A stretch of DNA of 15,868 nucleotides from LMUY01 sp964246185 (GTDB lineage Bacteria > Pseudomonadota > Alphaproteobacteria > Acetobacterales > Acetobacteraceae), in NCBI GenBank assembly GCA_964246185.1, contig CAXTPP010000081.1:1-15868 (forward strand), in the 5' to 3' direction. The notes beneath the pieces are model-generated. The model did not search any database, had not been told where the DNA came from, and saw only the letters and a program-made list of their open reading frames with translations. The first letter of the stretch is position 1; each line of letters opens with the position of its first letter. This document shows positions 1 through 6,938 of this stretch, piece by piece. The translations under genes were made by a program, and so were the position numbers.

Positions 1-55
1 CATGCTGATGCTCCGCCGTGCCGCTGCTTTGGCTCCGGTCCATAACAGCTTCTAG
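1..55. repeat. End of a multicopy element, left copy of a 52-bp inverted repeat
   Basis: Bases 4-55 are the exact reverse complement of bases 15817-15868 at the other end of the window, 52 of 52 by eye. Identity stops at the inner CTAG (52-55), beyond which the two flanks differ: an IS3 remnant here, the recO downstream region there. A sequence that continues outward and is shared only up to a sharp border fits the terminus of a repeated mobile element. CTAG is also the kind of target some IS5-family elements duplicate (YTAR), but 55 bases do not allow a family to be named. It may simply be the repeat at which assembly stopped. Confidence 0.6.
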
Positions 56-152
56 TGAAGCTGCCCTGTTTTTGTGTGGTGGTTGGGGTTTGGTTTAGGA
101 CGGTTCTGCGATGGCGCTCTCTTGTTGCTGCCTCGCAGGCCACGGGTAAGCG

Positions 153-340
153 CTATCCCGGCGCCGAGTGCAGCCGGACGGGGTTGCACCAGCCCTCGAT
201 GAAGCTGAGGCAGGCCATCTTGGCTTCGGCCTGGCAGGCAAAGCGGCGCCGCTTCAGCCGCTCGCCTTCGAGGGCCGCTAGAAAGCTCTCGCACATGGCG
301 TCGTCGCAGGCGCCGCCGACCGAGCGCGTGGACTCCGCGA
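153..340 (-). pseudogene. IS3 OrfB transposase C-terminal fragment
   Basis: The minus strand encodes SVGGACDDAMCESFLAALEG, then ERLKRRRF, FIEGWCNPVRLHSAPG and a TAG stop. This corresponds to the last part of IS3-family OrfB, where the final catalytic Glu lies in the (D/N)AMAESF.A.LE segment and the protein normally continues through HSALGY.SP..YE. Beyond the TAG the same frame still reads RLPVACEAATRERHRR, which matches the expected continuation. The stop is therefore a nonsense change at the conserved Tyr rather than the natural end. The first two catalytic Asp residues lie in the deleted part. Confidence 0.7.
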
Positions 341-343
341 CGC

Positions 344-445
344 CTCGAACTCCCGGGCCAAGTCCGCGGGATCGCGGCCGGCATGGACCAGCTCAAGCAT
401 CTGCCGACAGACTTCAGGCGAGTAAGAAGCGCAGGCACGACGCAT
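344..445 (-). pseudogene. IS3 OrfA N-terminal fragment
   Basis: The ATG at 445 opens a reading frame beginning MRRACASYSPEVCRQMLELV and ending near LAREFE. This resembles the start of the helix-turn-helix OrfA of IS3-family elements, in which SPEVCRQML and HAGR.P..LAREF are typical. Normal OrfA is about 90-100 residues. Here similarity ends after roughly 34 codons, where an internal deletion joins it out of frame to the end of OrfB. It is not expected to be functional. Confidence 0.7.
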
Positions 446-499
446 TCAGGAGACACCCAGCAAAAACTAGAAAAACTCCACCAAACCGGGTCAACTTCA

Positions 500-879
500 G
501 TCTCGTCCATCACGGCCTGCTCAGCGGAGCGCGGCGCCTCGCCAATGCGCAGTTTCGCCCCGCACGGCAGGCGCGATGGGCCGAGCATCTGCAGGCAGGC
601 GTCCAGCAATGGGACGATCTCGGCCTGCGTCTCTCCGGGCAGCACGTGCAGGCGGGCGCGCAGCTTGCTCAGTTGCTTGCGGGACAACGCCACGGCACCG
701 TCCAGCCGGAGCCGCTCCGCCTCAACATCAGCGGCGGCAATGCGGTGCCAGGTGATAGTGGTAGGCACCTCGATCGTGCCGAACACCGGCCCTACAGCGA
801 TGCCGGAGCCGACTGCCAACCCGCTTAGCCGGCGTTCGAAGCCAGTGCCAAGGCTGATGTCCTGCTCAATCCTGTTCAT
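500..879 (-). pseudogene. ptsI: PTS enzyme I (PEP-protein phosphotransferase), 5' fragment disrupted by IS3 remnant
   Basis: Enzyme I takes phosphate from PEP and passes it to HPr. The frame opens at ATG 879, overlapping the end of ptsH by 14 bases. It shows the typical N-terminal segment LSGLAVGSGIAVGPVF (residues 18-33), followed by a helical stretch ending at AEQAVMDE. At base 500 the frame enters the terminus of the IS3 remnant. About 126 of the usual 550-600 or more codons remain. The phosphorylated His (near residue 190 in E. coli EI) and the whole PEP-binding barrel are absent, so this piece cannot act as a phosphotransferase. The rest of the gene is not in the window and may lie beyond the repeat or be lost. 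Downstream of the break the frame continues as nonsense through the IS, so the remnant product would carry a junk tail. Confidence 0.85.
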
Positions 880-1159
880 GGAAGCCGGCCTCGACCAAGG
901 CCCTCAGCGCTGCCAGGGCTTCAGCCGCGTCGGCGCCCGTGGCCCGCAACGCCAAGGCCGTTCCTTTGCCAGCACCCAACATCATCAGCCCCATGATCGA
1001 CTGTGCCGATACGACTTGGCCGTTCGCCTCGACCTCGATGATCGCGGTGAAACGCTCGGCAACCGTCACGAATTTTGCAGCCGCGCGGGCGTGGAGGCCG
1101 CGGCGGTTGCATATGGTCGCTTGCGCGGTCACGGAGGCAGCAACCGGGCCGTCGATCAT
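866..1159 (-). CDS. ptsH: Phosphocarrier protein HPr
   Basis: This is a 97-residue HPr-family protein, slightly longer than the usual 85-90. The active-site loop RRGLHARAA places the phosphoacceptor His at residue 23. A second conserved segment, SAQSIMGLMML, carries Ser54, equivalent to the Ser46 site modified by HPr kinase. Both residues are present, so the protein appears competent for PEP-dependent His phosphorylation and for HprK-dependent Ser phosphorylation. It starts 9 bases after the EIIA stop codon and overlaps ptsI by 14 bases, consistent with one transcript. Because ptsI is broken, the upstream phosphate donor may be missing in this strain unless another EI exists. No strong Shine-Dalgarno precedes the ATG, so expression may depend on coupling to the upstream gene. 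Confidence 0.95.
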   Translation of the reverse strand: MIDGPVAASVTAQATICNRRGLHARAAAKFVTVAERFTAIIEVEANGQVVSAQSIMGLMMLGAGKGTALALRATGADAAEALAALRALVEAGFHEQD

Positions 1160-1168
1160 TCGCGCATG

Positions 1169-1594
1169 TTAACCGCTGCCCACGCCATTAATTTTGCAGC
1201 CGTGCAGCACGTGGGACGCGGCTGCGATGTATTTGCGTCCTGCCGCCTGGGCGCAATCCACGCATTCGCCCAGCGGCTGGCGGGACCGCACCTTGGCCAG
1301 CTTGACCAGCATCGGCAGGTTGACCCCGGCGATCACCTCAACGCCGGGCCGGTCCATGAGGGAAATCGCAAGGTTGGAAGGGGTGCCGCCGAACATGTCG
1401 GTCAGCAACACCACGCCGTCCCCGTCGTCCACGCTGCATATGCTGGCGTGGATGTCCGCCCGCCGCAGCTCCATGTCGTCCTCCGGGCCGATGCATACGG
1501 TCGCAACGTGCTCCTGCGGGCCGACGACGTGTTCGAGCGCCAGGCGGAGTTCTTCCGCAAGCCGGCCGTGGGAGACGAGGACAAGGCCTATCAT
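1169..1594 (-). CDS. PTS EIIA component, mannose/fructose (Man) family, regulatory type
   Basis: This 141-residue protein has the EIIA-Man fold markers. MIGLVLVSHG places the phosphorylatable His at residue 9, and LLTDMFGGTPSN (63-74) is the family's conserved loop. No EIIB, EIIC or EIID transporter genes are nearby. As in other alphaproteobacteria, it probably serves as a regulatory phosphoacceptor from HPr rather than in sugar uptake; that role is inferred from operon context. It lies between rapZ (9-base gap) and ptsH (9-base gap). The name ptsM or manX is used for homologues, but the symbol is left blank because usage varies. Since EI is disrupted, its phosphorylation state may be locked in the unphosphorylated form. 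Confidence 0.9.
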   Translation of the reverse strand: MIGLVLVSHGRLAEELRLALEHVVGPQEHVATVCIGPEDDMELRRADIHASICSVDDGDGVVLLTDMFGGTPSNLAISLMDRPGVEVIAGVNLPMLVKLAKVRSRQPLGECVDCAQAAGRKYIAAASHVLHGCKINGVGSG

Positions 1595-1603
1595 GGTTTC
1601 GTT

Positions 1604-2509
1604 TCAGGCTCCCTGCGCTTGAAGCGGTACAGCAGGCGAGAGGCTTGCCTTCTGCAACTCCCGGTGCGCTGCCGTGACGTGCCAGCCGCACGCGCTTGCC
1701 TGGCACGATGCAGCCATGCGAGCCGCCAGTCTCTCGACGATGAATACGGAACGATGCCGTCCACCCGTGCAGCCAACGGCGATGGTCACGTATTTCTTTC
1801 CTTCCTGCACGAAGCGCGGCAGGAGCAAGTGGAGCATGGACTCGATTTGGCTGAAAAAGGCCTCGAAGTCCGGATCGGCAGCGACATAAGCCGCCACGTC
1901 CGGCTCGATCCCAGTCTTAGGACGCAAATGGGGATCGTAGTGCGGATTTCGCAAGAACCGTGCATCGAATACCAGGTCTGCTTCCCGTGGCAGGCCGTGC
2001 GGGTAGGCAAAGGACATCAGGGATACCGTCAAGCCAAGCCTTTCGGAAGAGAACCGGCTCTCCACCAGCCGACGCAGAGCGGGCAGGGAGGTGTCGGATG
2101 TGTCGATCACCAGGTCCGCTGCTTCTCGCAGAGGGGCGGTCAGTGCTACTTCCTCGGCAATGCCGTCCACCACCCGGCCACCAGGGGCCAGCGGATGGCG
2201 ACGCCGTGTCTCGGTGTAGCGCCGCAGCAGCGCGCCCTCGTCGGCGGAAGCGAACACGAGGTCAAGTTCCAGGCCTTGATTAACCCGCAGCCGCTCCATT
2301 GTAGACAGTACGGTGCAGGCATCGAAGCCTCGGCTGCGCGCGTCCAAGCCGATTGCCACGGCACCCTCTCCCCGGCTGATCAGCTCCTCTGTCAAGGTGA
2401 GCGGCGGGTTGTCCACCGCCTCATAGCCTAGATCCTCCAGCACGCGCAGGATCGATGAGCGGCCAGCCCCGGCCAGTCCAGTCACCAGCACGACCCGGCG
2501 CGGCGTCAT
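1604..2509 (-). CDS. rapZ: RapZ/YvcJ-family nucleotide-binding protein
   Basis: This 301-residue protein belongs to the RapZ (UPF0042) family. Members bind nucleotides, and the E. coli one is an RNA adaptor controlling glmS through small RNAs; other members have less clear roles. Evidence is the N-terminal P-loop region VTGLAGAGRSS, then LEDLGYEAVDNPP, and the late signature GCTGGRHRSVFIVERLA. The ATG at 2509 is chosen because the family begins right before the P-loop and because ATGA overlaps the hprK stop codon (2506-2509); a GGAG sits just upstream. A longer frame extends to 2623 but would lie inside hprK. The Walker A lysine position is Arg17 (GLAGAGRS), a departure from the GxxxxGK[ST] consensus. 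Location between hprK and EIIA is typical for alphaproteobacteria. Confidence 0.93.
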   Translation of the reverse strand: MTPRRVVLVTGLAGAGRSSILRVLEDLGYEAVDNPPLTLTEELISRGEGAVAIGLDARSRGFDACTVLSTMERLRVNQGLELDLVFASADEGALLRRYTETRRRHPLAPGGRVVDGIAEEVALTAPLREAADLVIDTSDTSLPALRRLVESRFSSERLGLTVSLMSFAYPHGLPREADLVFDARFLRNPHYDPHLRPKTGIEPDVAAYVAADPDFEAFFSQIESMLHLLLPRFVQEGKKYVTIAVGCTGGRHRSVFIVERLAARMAASCQASACGWHVTAAHRELQKASLSPAVPLQAQGA

Positions 2510-2922
2510 GCGAAGGCTCCAGCGACTTGGCGCACACGACCGAGTGCGCAGTCCAGCGCCAGCGACACGCGCTGCGGAGCGGACGGGCTCGCCGGGTCGA
2601 TCCGCACCACAGGGCGGCCGCACCCTGCATGCACCCCCGGAGCAGGCAGCCGCTCGCCCGCTCCCATCTCGACCGCCAGCACGACAGGCGCGGATGGCAG
2701 GTAAGGCAGACAGACCAACCCCAGCCCACGGATCTCCAGCAGCCCAGCCAGGGCGAGCGGTACGGATGCCACCCCATCCACCAACTCCACCCGGTCATCG
2801 GCGACGAGGGCGAACCCGCAGTCCAGCAGGCGCAGCAAAAGGTCCGACTTGCCAGACCCTGAGGGGCCTAGCAGCAGCACACCATGCCCCTCCCGGGCAG
2901 CGCAGCTCGCATGGAATTGCAT
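2506..2922 (-). CDS. hprK: HPr kinase/phosphorylase, short alphaproteobacterial form
   Basis: This 138-residue protein covers only the C-terminal kinase domain of HprK (full-length Gram-positive proteins are about 310). The P-loop GPSGSGKS is at residues 19-26, LVADDRVEL follows at about 39-47, and EIRGLGLV at 63-70 is the HprK signature. It should phosphorylate a Ser of HPr, here Ser54 of the adjacent ptsH product. The ATG at 2922 is used because the family's HASC segment starts four residues later. No upstream ATG, GTG or TTG in the same frame was obvious nearby. It is first in the operon and its stop overlaps the rapZ start. A two-component pair often found upstream in relatives is absent; the neighbour is the divergent ligA. 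Confidence 0.92.
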   Translation of the reverse strand: MQFHASCAAREGHGVLLLGPSGSGKSDLLLRLLDCGFALVADDRVELVDGVASVPLALAGLLEIRGLGLVCLPYLPSAPVVLAVEMGAGERLPAPGVHAGCGRPVVRIDPASPSAPQRVSLALDCALGRVRQVAGAFA

Positions 2923-3203
2923 CGAGGCAGTGATGTGAACTGCCGCGCGCCATAAAGAAAGCGTCTTGTGCGCTGCGAGATGCCGGTGAATGGGCGTGAA
3001 TTCACGAAACGGTCGGACTTCGCCGCATGAGTCTGAGCGCTCGCAAAGTGTTACCGTCTGTTGCTAATGTAGTGCAGTAATTACATGAAACCTTAATTTA
3101 CGGTCCTTGACGACGCTGAAGCGATGGCGGTTCGCCCTGCCGGCCAGCGTTCAGGCGAGGGCACGGCGTTTATGCCAAACGGGGAAGGTGCCAGAACACC
3201 GCT
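2923..3203. other. Divergent intergenic spacer between hprK and ligA
   Basis: This 281-base region should contain the promoters of both the minus-strand hprK operon and plus-strand ligA. It is less GC-rich than the rest, most clearly at 3055-3105. It holds a perfect 12-bp palindrome CGTGAATTCACG (2995-3006) and a shorter one, GTAATTAC (3077-3084). TTGACG occurs at 3107-3112, but no matching -10 box lies at 16-18 bases from it. I could not assign a convincing promoter on either strand. A purine-rich GGGGAAGG (3181-3188) lies 15 bases before the ligA ATG, rather far for a Shine-Dalgarno. Confidence 0.6.
2995..3006. promoter_or_regulatory. Perfect 12-bp palindrome, possible operator upstream of hprK
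   Basis: CGTGAATTCACG is a perfect inverted repeat about 75 bases upstream of the hprK start. Its GTGAAT half also appears 10 bases earlier (2986-2991), giving two same-phase copies one helical turn apart. This is compatible with a regulator site, but no known box (LexA, CtrA, Fnr) matches, and a 12-bp palindrome could arise by chance. Confidence 0.25.
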
Positions 3204-5315
3204 ATGATCGATCGCACGCCTGAAGAACTGACCGAGGAGGAGGCCACCGCCGAACTGGAGCGCCTCGCCAACGACATCGCCATCCACGACCGGCTGTACA
3301 ACATGCAGGACGCGCCGGAGATCACGGATGCCGAGTATGATGCGCTTCGCCGTCGCAATGCCGCCGTCGAGGCCCGCTTTCCCAGCCTGATCCGCCCGGA
3401 CAGCCCGGCGCACCGCGTGGGCGCGCAGGCCGCCAGCGGATTCGCCAAGGTCACCCACCGCGTGCCTATGTTGAGCCTGGACAATGCGTTCAGCCGCGCG
3501 GACTTCGACGAGTTCTGCGCACGCATCGTCCGCTTCCTCGGCCTGAAGGACGTATCCAAGGAAACGGGGCTGGCCTTCGTGGCAGAGCCCAAGATCGACG
3601 GCTTGTCCATCTCGCTCACCTACGAGTCCGGCCGCCTGGTGCATGGCGCGACCCGCGGGGACGGCGCGGAGGGCGAGGACGTGACGGCGAACCTGTGCAC
3701 CATGCAAGCCGTGCCGCAGCGCCTGCAAGGGAAGGTGCCCGCCCGCATCGAGATACGCGGCGAGGTGTTCATGACCAAGGCCGACTTCCTGGCGCTCAAC
3801 ACGGCCCAGGTCGCCGCGGGCTTGCGGACCTACGCCAACCCACGCAACTCCGCCGCCGGCAGCCTGCGCCAGCTGGACCCTAAGGTCACCGCCGCCCGCC
3901 CGCTCAGCCTGTTCGCCTACGCGTTCGGCGAGGCCAGCGAGCCGCCCGCGCCGACCCACTGGGACTACCTCGCCCAGCTGAAAGCCTGGGGCTTCGGCAC
4001 CAACCCGTTCAACGAGCGTGTGGACCAGCCCGGCGCTGAGGCGTTTCATGCCGCCATGGCCGCGCGCCGGGCCAGCTTGCCTTATGACATCGACGGCGTG
4101 GTATACAAGATCGACGACCTCGCCCTGCAGCGCCGTCTGGGCTTTGTGGGCCGCAGCCCGCGCTGGGCCACCGCCTGGAAGTTTCCCGCCGAGCGCGCCA
4201 CCACCCTGTTGGAGGACATCCGCATCCAGGTGGGCCGCACCGGCTCGCTCACTCCCGTCGCCATCCTGCAGGGCGTCAACATCGGCGGTGTGCTGGTCAC
4301 CCGCGCCACGCTGCACAACGAGGACGAGATCGCCCGCAAGGACGTGCGCGCCGGGGACACGGTGGCGCTGCAACGCGCCGGCGACGTGATACCGCAGGTG
4401 CTCGGCCCCGTGCCCGGCGCCTCGCGCGGCCCGGCGCCGTTCGTCATGCCGGACCACTGCCCCGTCTGCGGCAGCCTGGCCGTGCGCGCCGCCGGCGAGG
4501 TGGTGCGCCGCTGCACCGGGGGGCTCACCTGCCCGGCGCAGACGATCGAGCGCCTGGCCCACTTCGTCAGCCGCCTCGCCTTCGACATCGAGCACCTCGG
4601 CGAGCAGACAATCCGCGCCTTCCACACGGACGGATTGATCGACACCCCCGCCGACATCTTCCGCCTGCACACGCACGAGGCGGCGATCGCGGCGCGGGAG
4701 GGCTGGGGCGCCACCAGCGCCGCCAACCTGGTCCGCTCCATCGAGTCCCGGCGCAGCATCGGGTTGTCCCGCCTCATCTACGCGCTCGGCATCCGCCGCA
4801 TCGGCGAGGCCAACGCCAAGCTGCTTGCCCGGCACTACGGCACGCTGCCCGAATGGCGGGCGCAGATGCTGGCTGCCGCCGTTGTGGGCTCGGACGAGCG
4901 GCTGGCGCTGGGCAGCATCATGCGGGTGGGCGGCGCCATGGCGGACGAACTGGTGGGGTTCTTCGCCGAGCCTCGCAACGTGGCCGTGCTGGACGACCTG
5001 GTTGCCGAATTGACGGTGCAGCCGGAGGCGTCCAAGGCGGAGGGCGCGCTGTCCGGCAAGCTGCTGGTGTTCACCGGCTCGCTCGCCACCATGACCCGGC
5101 CGGAAGCCAAGGCGCGGGCGGAGGCGATGGGCGCGCGGGTGACGGACAGCGTCTCGAAGAAGACCGACCTGGTGGTGCTGGGTGCGGACGCCGGGTCCAA
5201 GGCGAAGAAGGCAGCCGAGCTGGGCGTGGCCACGGTGGACGAGGCCGGCTGGCGCGAGATCGCCGGGCTGGACGCGGAGCCGCTGGGCTCTGCCCCGACC
5301 GCGTTGCCAGCTTGA
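3204..5315 (+). CDS. ligA: NAD-dependent DNA ligase LigA
   Basis: LigA seals nicks in replication and repair using NAD+. The 703-residue length and domain order are standard. An Ia domain with YNMQDAPEITDAEYDALRR (32-50) is followed by the adenylation domain with EPKIDGLS, the AMP-accepting Lys being residue 130. The OB fold comes next, with VGRTGSLTPVA. A zinc finger has Cys 419, 422, 437 and 443, then helix-hairpin-helix repeats (RRIGEANAKLLARHYG) and a C-terminal BRCT domain (LSGKLLVFTGSLATMTRPEA). All key residues are present. The ATG at 3204 agrees with the usual N-terminus. The downstream neighbour starts about 50 bases later on the same strand and is not functionally related, so co-transcription is uncertain. 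Confidence 0.98.
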   Translation: MIDRTPEELTEEEATAELERLANDIAIHDRLYNMQDAPEITDAEYDALRRRNAAVEARFPSLIRPDSPAHRVGAQAASGFAKVTHRVPMLSLDNAFSRADFDEFCARIVRFLGLKDVSKETGLAFVAEPKIDGLSISLTYESGRLVHGATRGDGAEGEDVTANLCTMQAVPQRLQGKVPARIEIRGEVFMTKADFLALNTAQVAAGLRTYANPRNSAAGSLRQLDPKVTAARPLSLFAYAFGEASEPPAPTHWDYLAQLKAWGFGTNPFNERVDQPGAEAFHAAMAARRASLPYDIDGVVYKIDDLALQRRLGFVGRSPRWATAWKFPAERATTLLEDIRIQVGRTGSLTPVAILQGVNIGGVLVTRATLHNEDEIARKDVRAGDTVALQRAGDVIPQVLGPVPGASRGPAPFVMPDHCPVCGSLAVRAAGEVVRRCTGGLTCPAQTIERLAHFVSRLAFDIEHLGEQTIRAFHTDGLIDTPADIFRLHTHEAAIAAREGWGATSAANLVRSIESRRSIGLSRLIYALGIRRIGEANAKLLARHYGTLPEWRAQMLAAAVVGSDERLALGSIMRVGGAMADELVGFFAEPRNVAVLDDLVAELTVQPEASKAEGALSGKLLVFTGSLATMTRPEAKARAEAMGARVTDSVSKKTDLVVLGADAGSKAKKAAELGVATVDEAGWREIAGLDAEPLGSAPTALPA

Positions 5316-5366
5316 TCGCCAGGCTGTGCCACCCGCAAGATAGCTGTGGAACACCGGAGTCTGCCC

Positions 5367-6938
5367 ATGGATCGCCGAGGCTTCCTTGCCGGCTCCGCCG
5401 CGGCGCTGGCCGCGCCCGCCGTCGCCCGGGCTGCAGGGCCGCGCGTGCTGCGCTTCATCCCGCAGGCGGACCTCACGGTGCTGGACCCGGTGTGGACCAC
5501 CGCCTACGTCACCCGCAACCACGGCTTCGCGGTGTTCGACACGCTGTACGGCGTGGACAGCCAATTCCGCCCCAGCCCGCAGATGGTGGCCGGCGCCGTC
5601 CGTAGTGCCAATGACATGGAATGGCGGCTCGGCCTGCGTCCCGGTCTCACCTTCCATGACGGCGCCGCCGTGCTCGCGCGGGACTGCGTGGCCAGCATAA
5701 AGCGCTGGGGCGTGCGGGACGCGTTCGGCCAGGCGCTGATGGCCGCCACCGACGACCTCTCGGCACCCAACGACCAAACCATTCTGTTCCGCCTCAAGCG
5801 CCCCTTCCCGCTGCTGCCGGACGCGCTGGGCAAGTGCGGCAGCAACATGTGCCCGATCATGCCCGAGCGCCTGGCGCTGACCGACCCGTTCACCCAGGTG
5901 ACAGAGATGGTCGGCTCCGGCCCGTTCCGCTTCGTGGCCGCCGAGCGCGTCGTCGGCTCCCGCGTGGTGTATGAGCGGTTCGACGGCTACGTCCCCATGC
6001 CCACCGGCAAGCCCAGCTGGACCAGCGGCCCAAAGGTCACGGATTTCGACCGCATCGAGTGGCAGGTGATCCCCGACCCGGCGACCGCGGCGGCGGCGTT
6101 GCAGGCGGGCGAGGTGGACTGGTGGGAAGCCCCGCTGCCCGACCTGCTGCCGATGCTGCGCCGCACCCAGGGCGTGAGCGTGGTGAACCCTAACCCGACC
6201 GGCCAAATCCCGGTGCTGCGGATGAACCAGCTGCACCCGCCGTTCGACAATCCCGCCATCCGCCGTGCCCTGCTCTCCGCGGCGGACCAGATGGATTTCC
6301 TGACCGCTGTGGTCGGCGAGGACCCGGCGCTAAAGCACGTCCCCGCCGGGTTCTTCACCCCCGGAACCGCCATGGCGAGCGACGCCGGCATGGACGCGCT
6401 GCACGCGAAGCCGGACGTGCCCGCCGCCGCCCAGGCGATCCGCGACGCCGGCTACCGTGGCGAGCCGGTGGTGCTGCTGGCCCCCACCGACCTTCCTATC
6501 CTGAAGGCGCTGGCCGACGTGGGGGCGGACCTGATGCAGCGCGTGGGGTTGAAGGTGGACTATCAGGCGATGGACTGGGGCAGCGTGGTGCAGCGCCGCG
6601 CCAACAAGGCGCCGCCGGGTGCAGGCGGCTGGAGCGTGTTCCACACCTTCTGGGACGGCACGGACATGCTGACCCCGGCGACCAACGTAATGCTCCGCGG
6701 CAACGGCGCCGCAGCCGCCCCGGGCTGGCCGAACAGCCCGGCGATCGAGGCGCTGCGGGACCAATGGCTGGCGGCGGACGAGTCGGAACAGAAACGGTTG
6801 GCGGCGGAGATGCAGGCGCAGGCATTCGTGGATGTGCCGTATGTGCCGTTGGGGCAAGATTTCACGACCACGGCCTATCGGGGGGTGACAGGGGTGTTGG
6901 ACGGGTTTGCGATGTTTTGGGGAGTGCGGAAAACGTGA
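5367..6938 (+). CDS. ABC transporter substrate-binding protein, family 5 (peptide/nickel/opine type), Tat-exported
   Basis: This 523-residue periplasmic solute-binding protein is of the SBP_bac_5 (DppA/OppA-like) family. It opens with a twin-arginine signal: RRGFLAG at residues 3-9, a hydrophobic Ala-rich stretch, and a probable cleavage after ARAA near residue 23. The mature part begins LRFIPQADLTVLDPVWTT, typical of the family, followed by MVAGAVRSANDMEWRLGLRP and LTFHDGAAVLARDCVASIKR. The ATG at 5367 is preferred over the GTG at 5346 because GGAG (5356-5359) sits 7 bases before it and the Tat motif then begins at residue 3. No permease or ATPase genes adjoin it, so it is an orphan whose transporter partner and ligand cannot be told from sequence. 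Alphaproteobacteria often have many such paralogues. Confidence 0.92.
   Translation: MDRRGFLAGSAAALAAPAVARAAGPRVLRFIPQADLTVLDPVWTTAYVTRNHGFAVFDTLYGVDSQFRPSPQMVAGAVRSANDMEWRLGLRPGLTFHDGAAVLARDCVASIKRWGVRDAFGQALMAATDDLSAPNDQTILFRLKRPFPLLPDALGKCGSNMCPIMPERLALTDPFTQVTEMVGSGPFRFVAAERVVGSRVVYERFDGYVPMPTGKPSWTSGPKVTDFDRIEWQVIPDPATAAAALQAGEVDWWEAPLPDLLPMLRRTQGVSVVNPNPTGQIPVLRMNQLHPPFDNPAIRRALLSAADQMDFLTAVVGEDPALKHVPAGFFTPGTAMASDAGMDALHAKPDVPAAAQAIRDAGYRGEPVVLLAPTDLPILKALADVGADLMQRVGLKVDYQAMDWGSVVQRRANKAPPGAGGWSVFHTFWDGTDMLTPATNVMLRGNGAAAAPGWPNSPAIEALRDQWLAADESEQKRLAAEMQAQAFVDVPYVPLGQDFTTTAYRGVTGVLDGFAMFWGVRKT

Larger units (their letters stand above)
56..499 (-). mobile_element. Internally deleted IS3-family insertion sequence remnant (444 bp)
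   Basis: Both ends start with the IS3-type 5'-TGAAG. Read on the minus strand from 499, the first end is TGAAGTTGACCC. Read inward from 56, the other end is TGAAGCTGCCCT. These are imperfect terminal inverted repeats followed by T/G-rich tracts. Inside, the first 34 or so codons of an OrfA-type gene (ATG at 445, with SPEVCRQMLELVHAGRDPAD) run straight into the C-terminal end of an OrfB transposase (DDAMCESFLAALEGERLKRR, then FIEGWCNPVRLHSAPG). About 0.7-0.8 kb of a normal IS3 is therefore missing, including most of the DDE core. The OrfB tail also has an in-frame TAG at 153-155 where family members have a Tyr codon. No 3- or 4-bp target duplication is visible: the flank is GAC on the ptsI side and CTA on the other. 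The element cannot encode its own transposase but could be moved by a relative. Confidence 0.85.

Noticed and set aside
1156..1167. Tiny frame ATG CGC GAA TGA on the minus strand ending over the ptsH ATG
   Set aside because: Only three codons with no ribosome site; expected by chance, unlike the longer arrangement at rnc-era.
383..2431. Plus-strand open frame of 682 codons opposite the PTS operon
   Set aside because: It spans the IS remnant and four recognisable minus-strand genes and shows no family motif of its own.
3107..3112. TTGACG as a -35 box for ligA
   Set aside because: No acceptable -10 hexamer at 16-18 bases downstream.
3093..6236. Minus-strand open frame of 1047 codons opposite ligA and the solute-binding protein gene
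   Set aside because: Composition is His/Gly/Ala/Arg-rich with no domain motif, and the plus strand has two clear genes. It is the usual antisense shadow of high-GC coding sequence.
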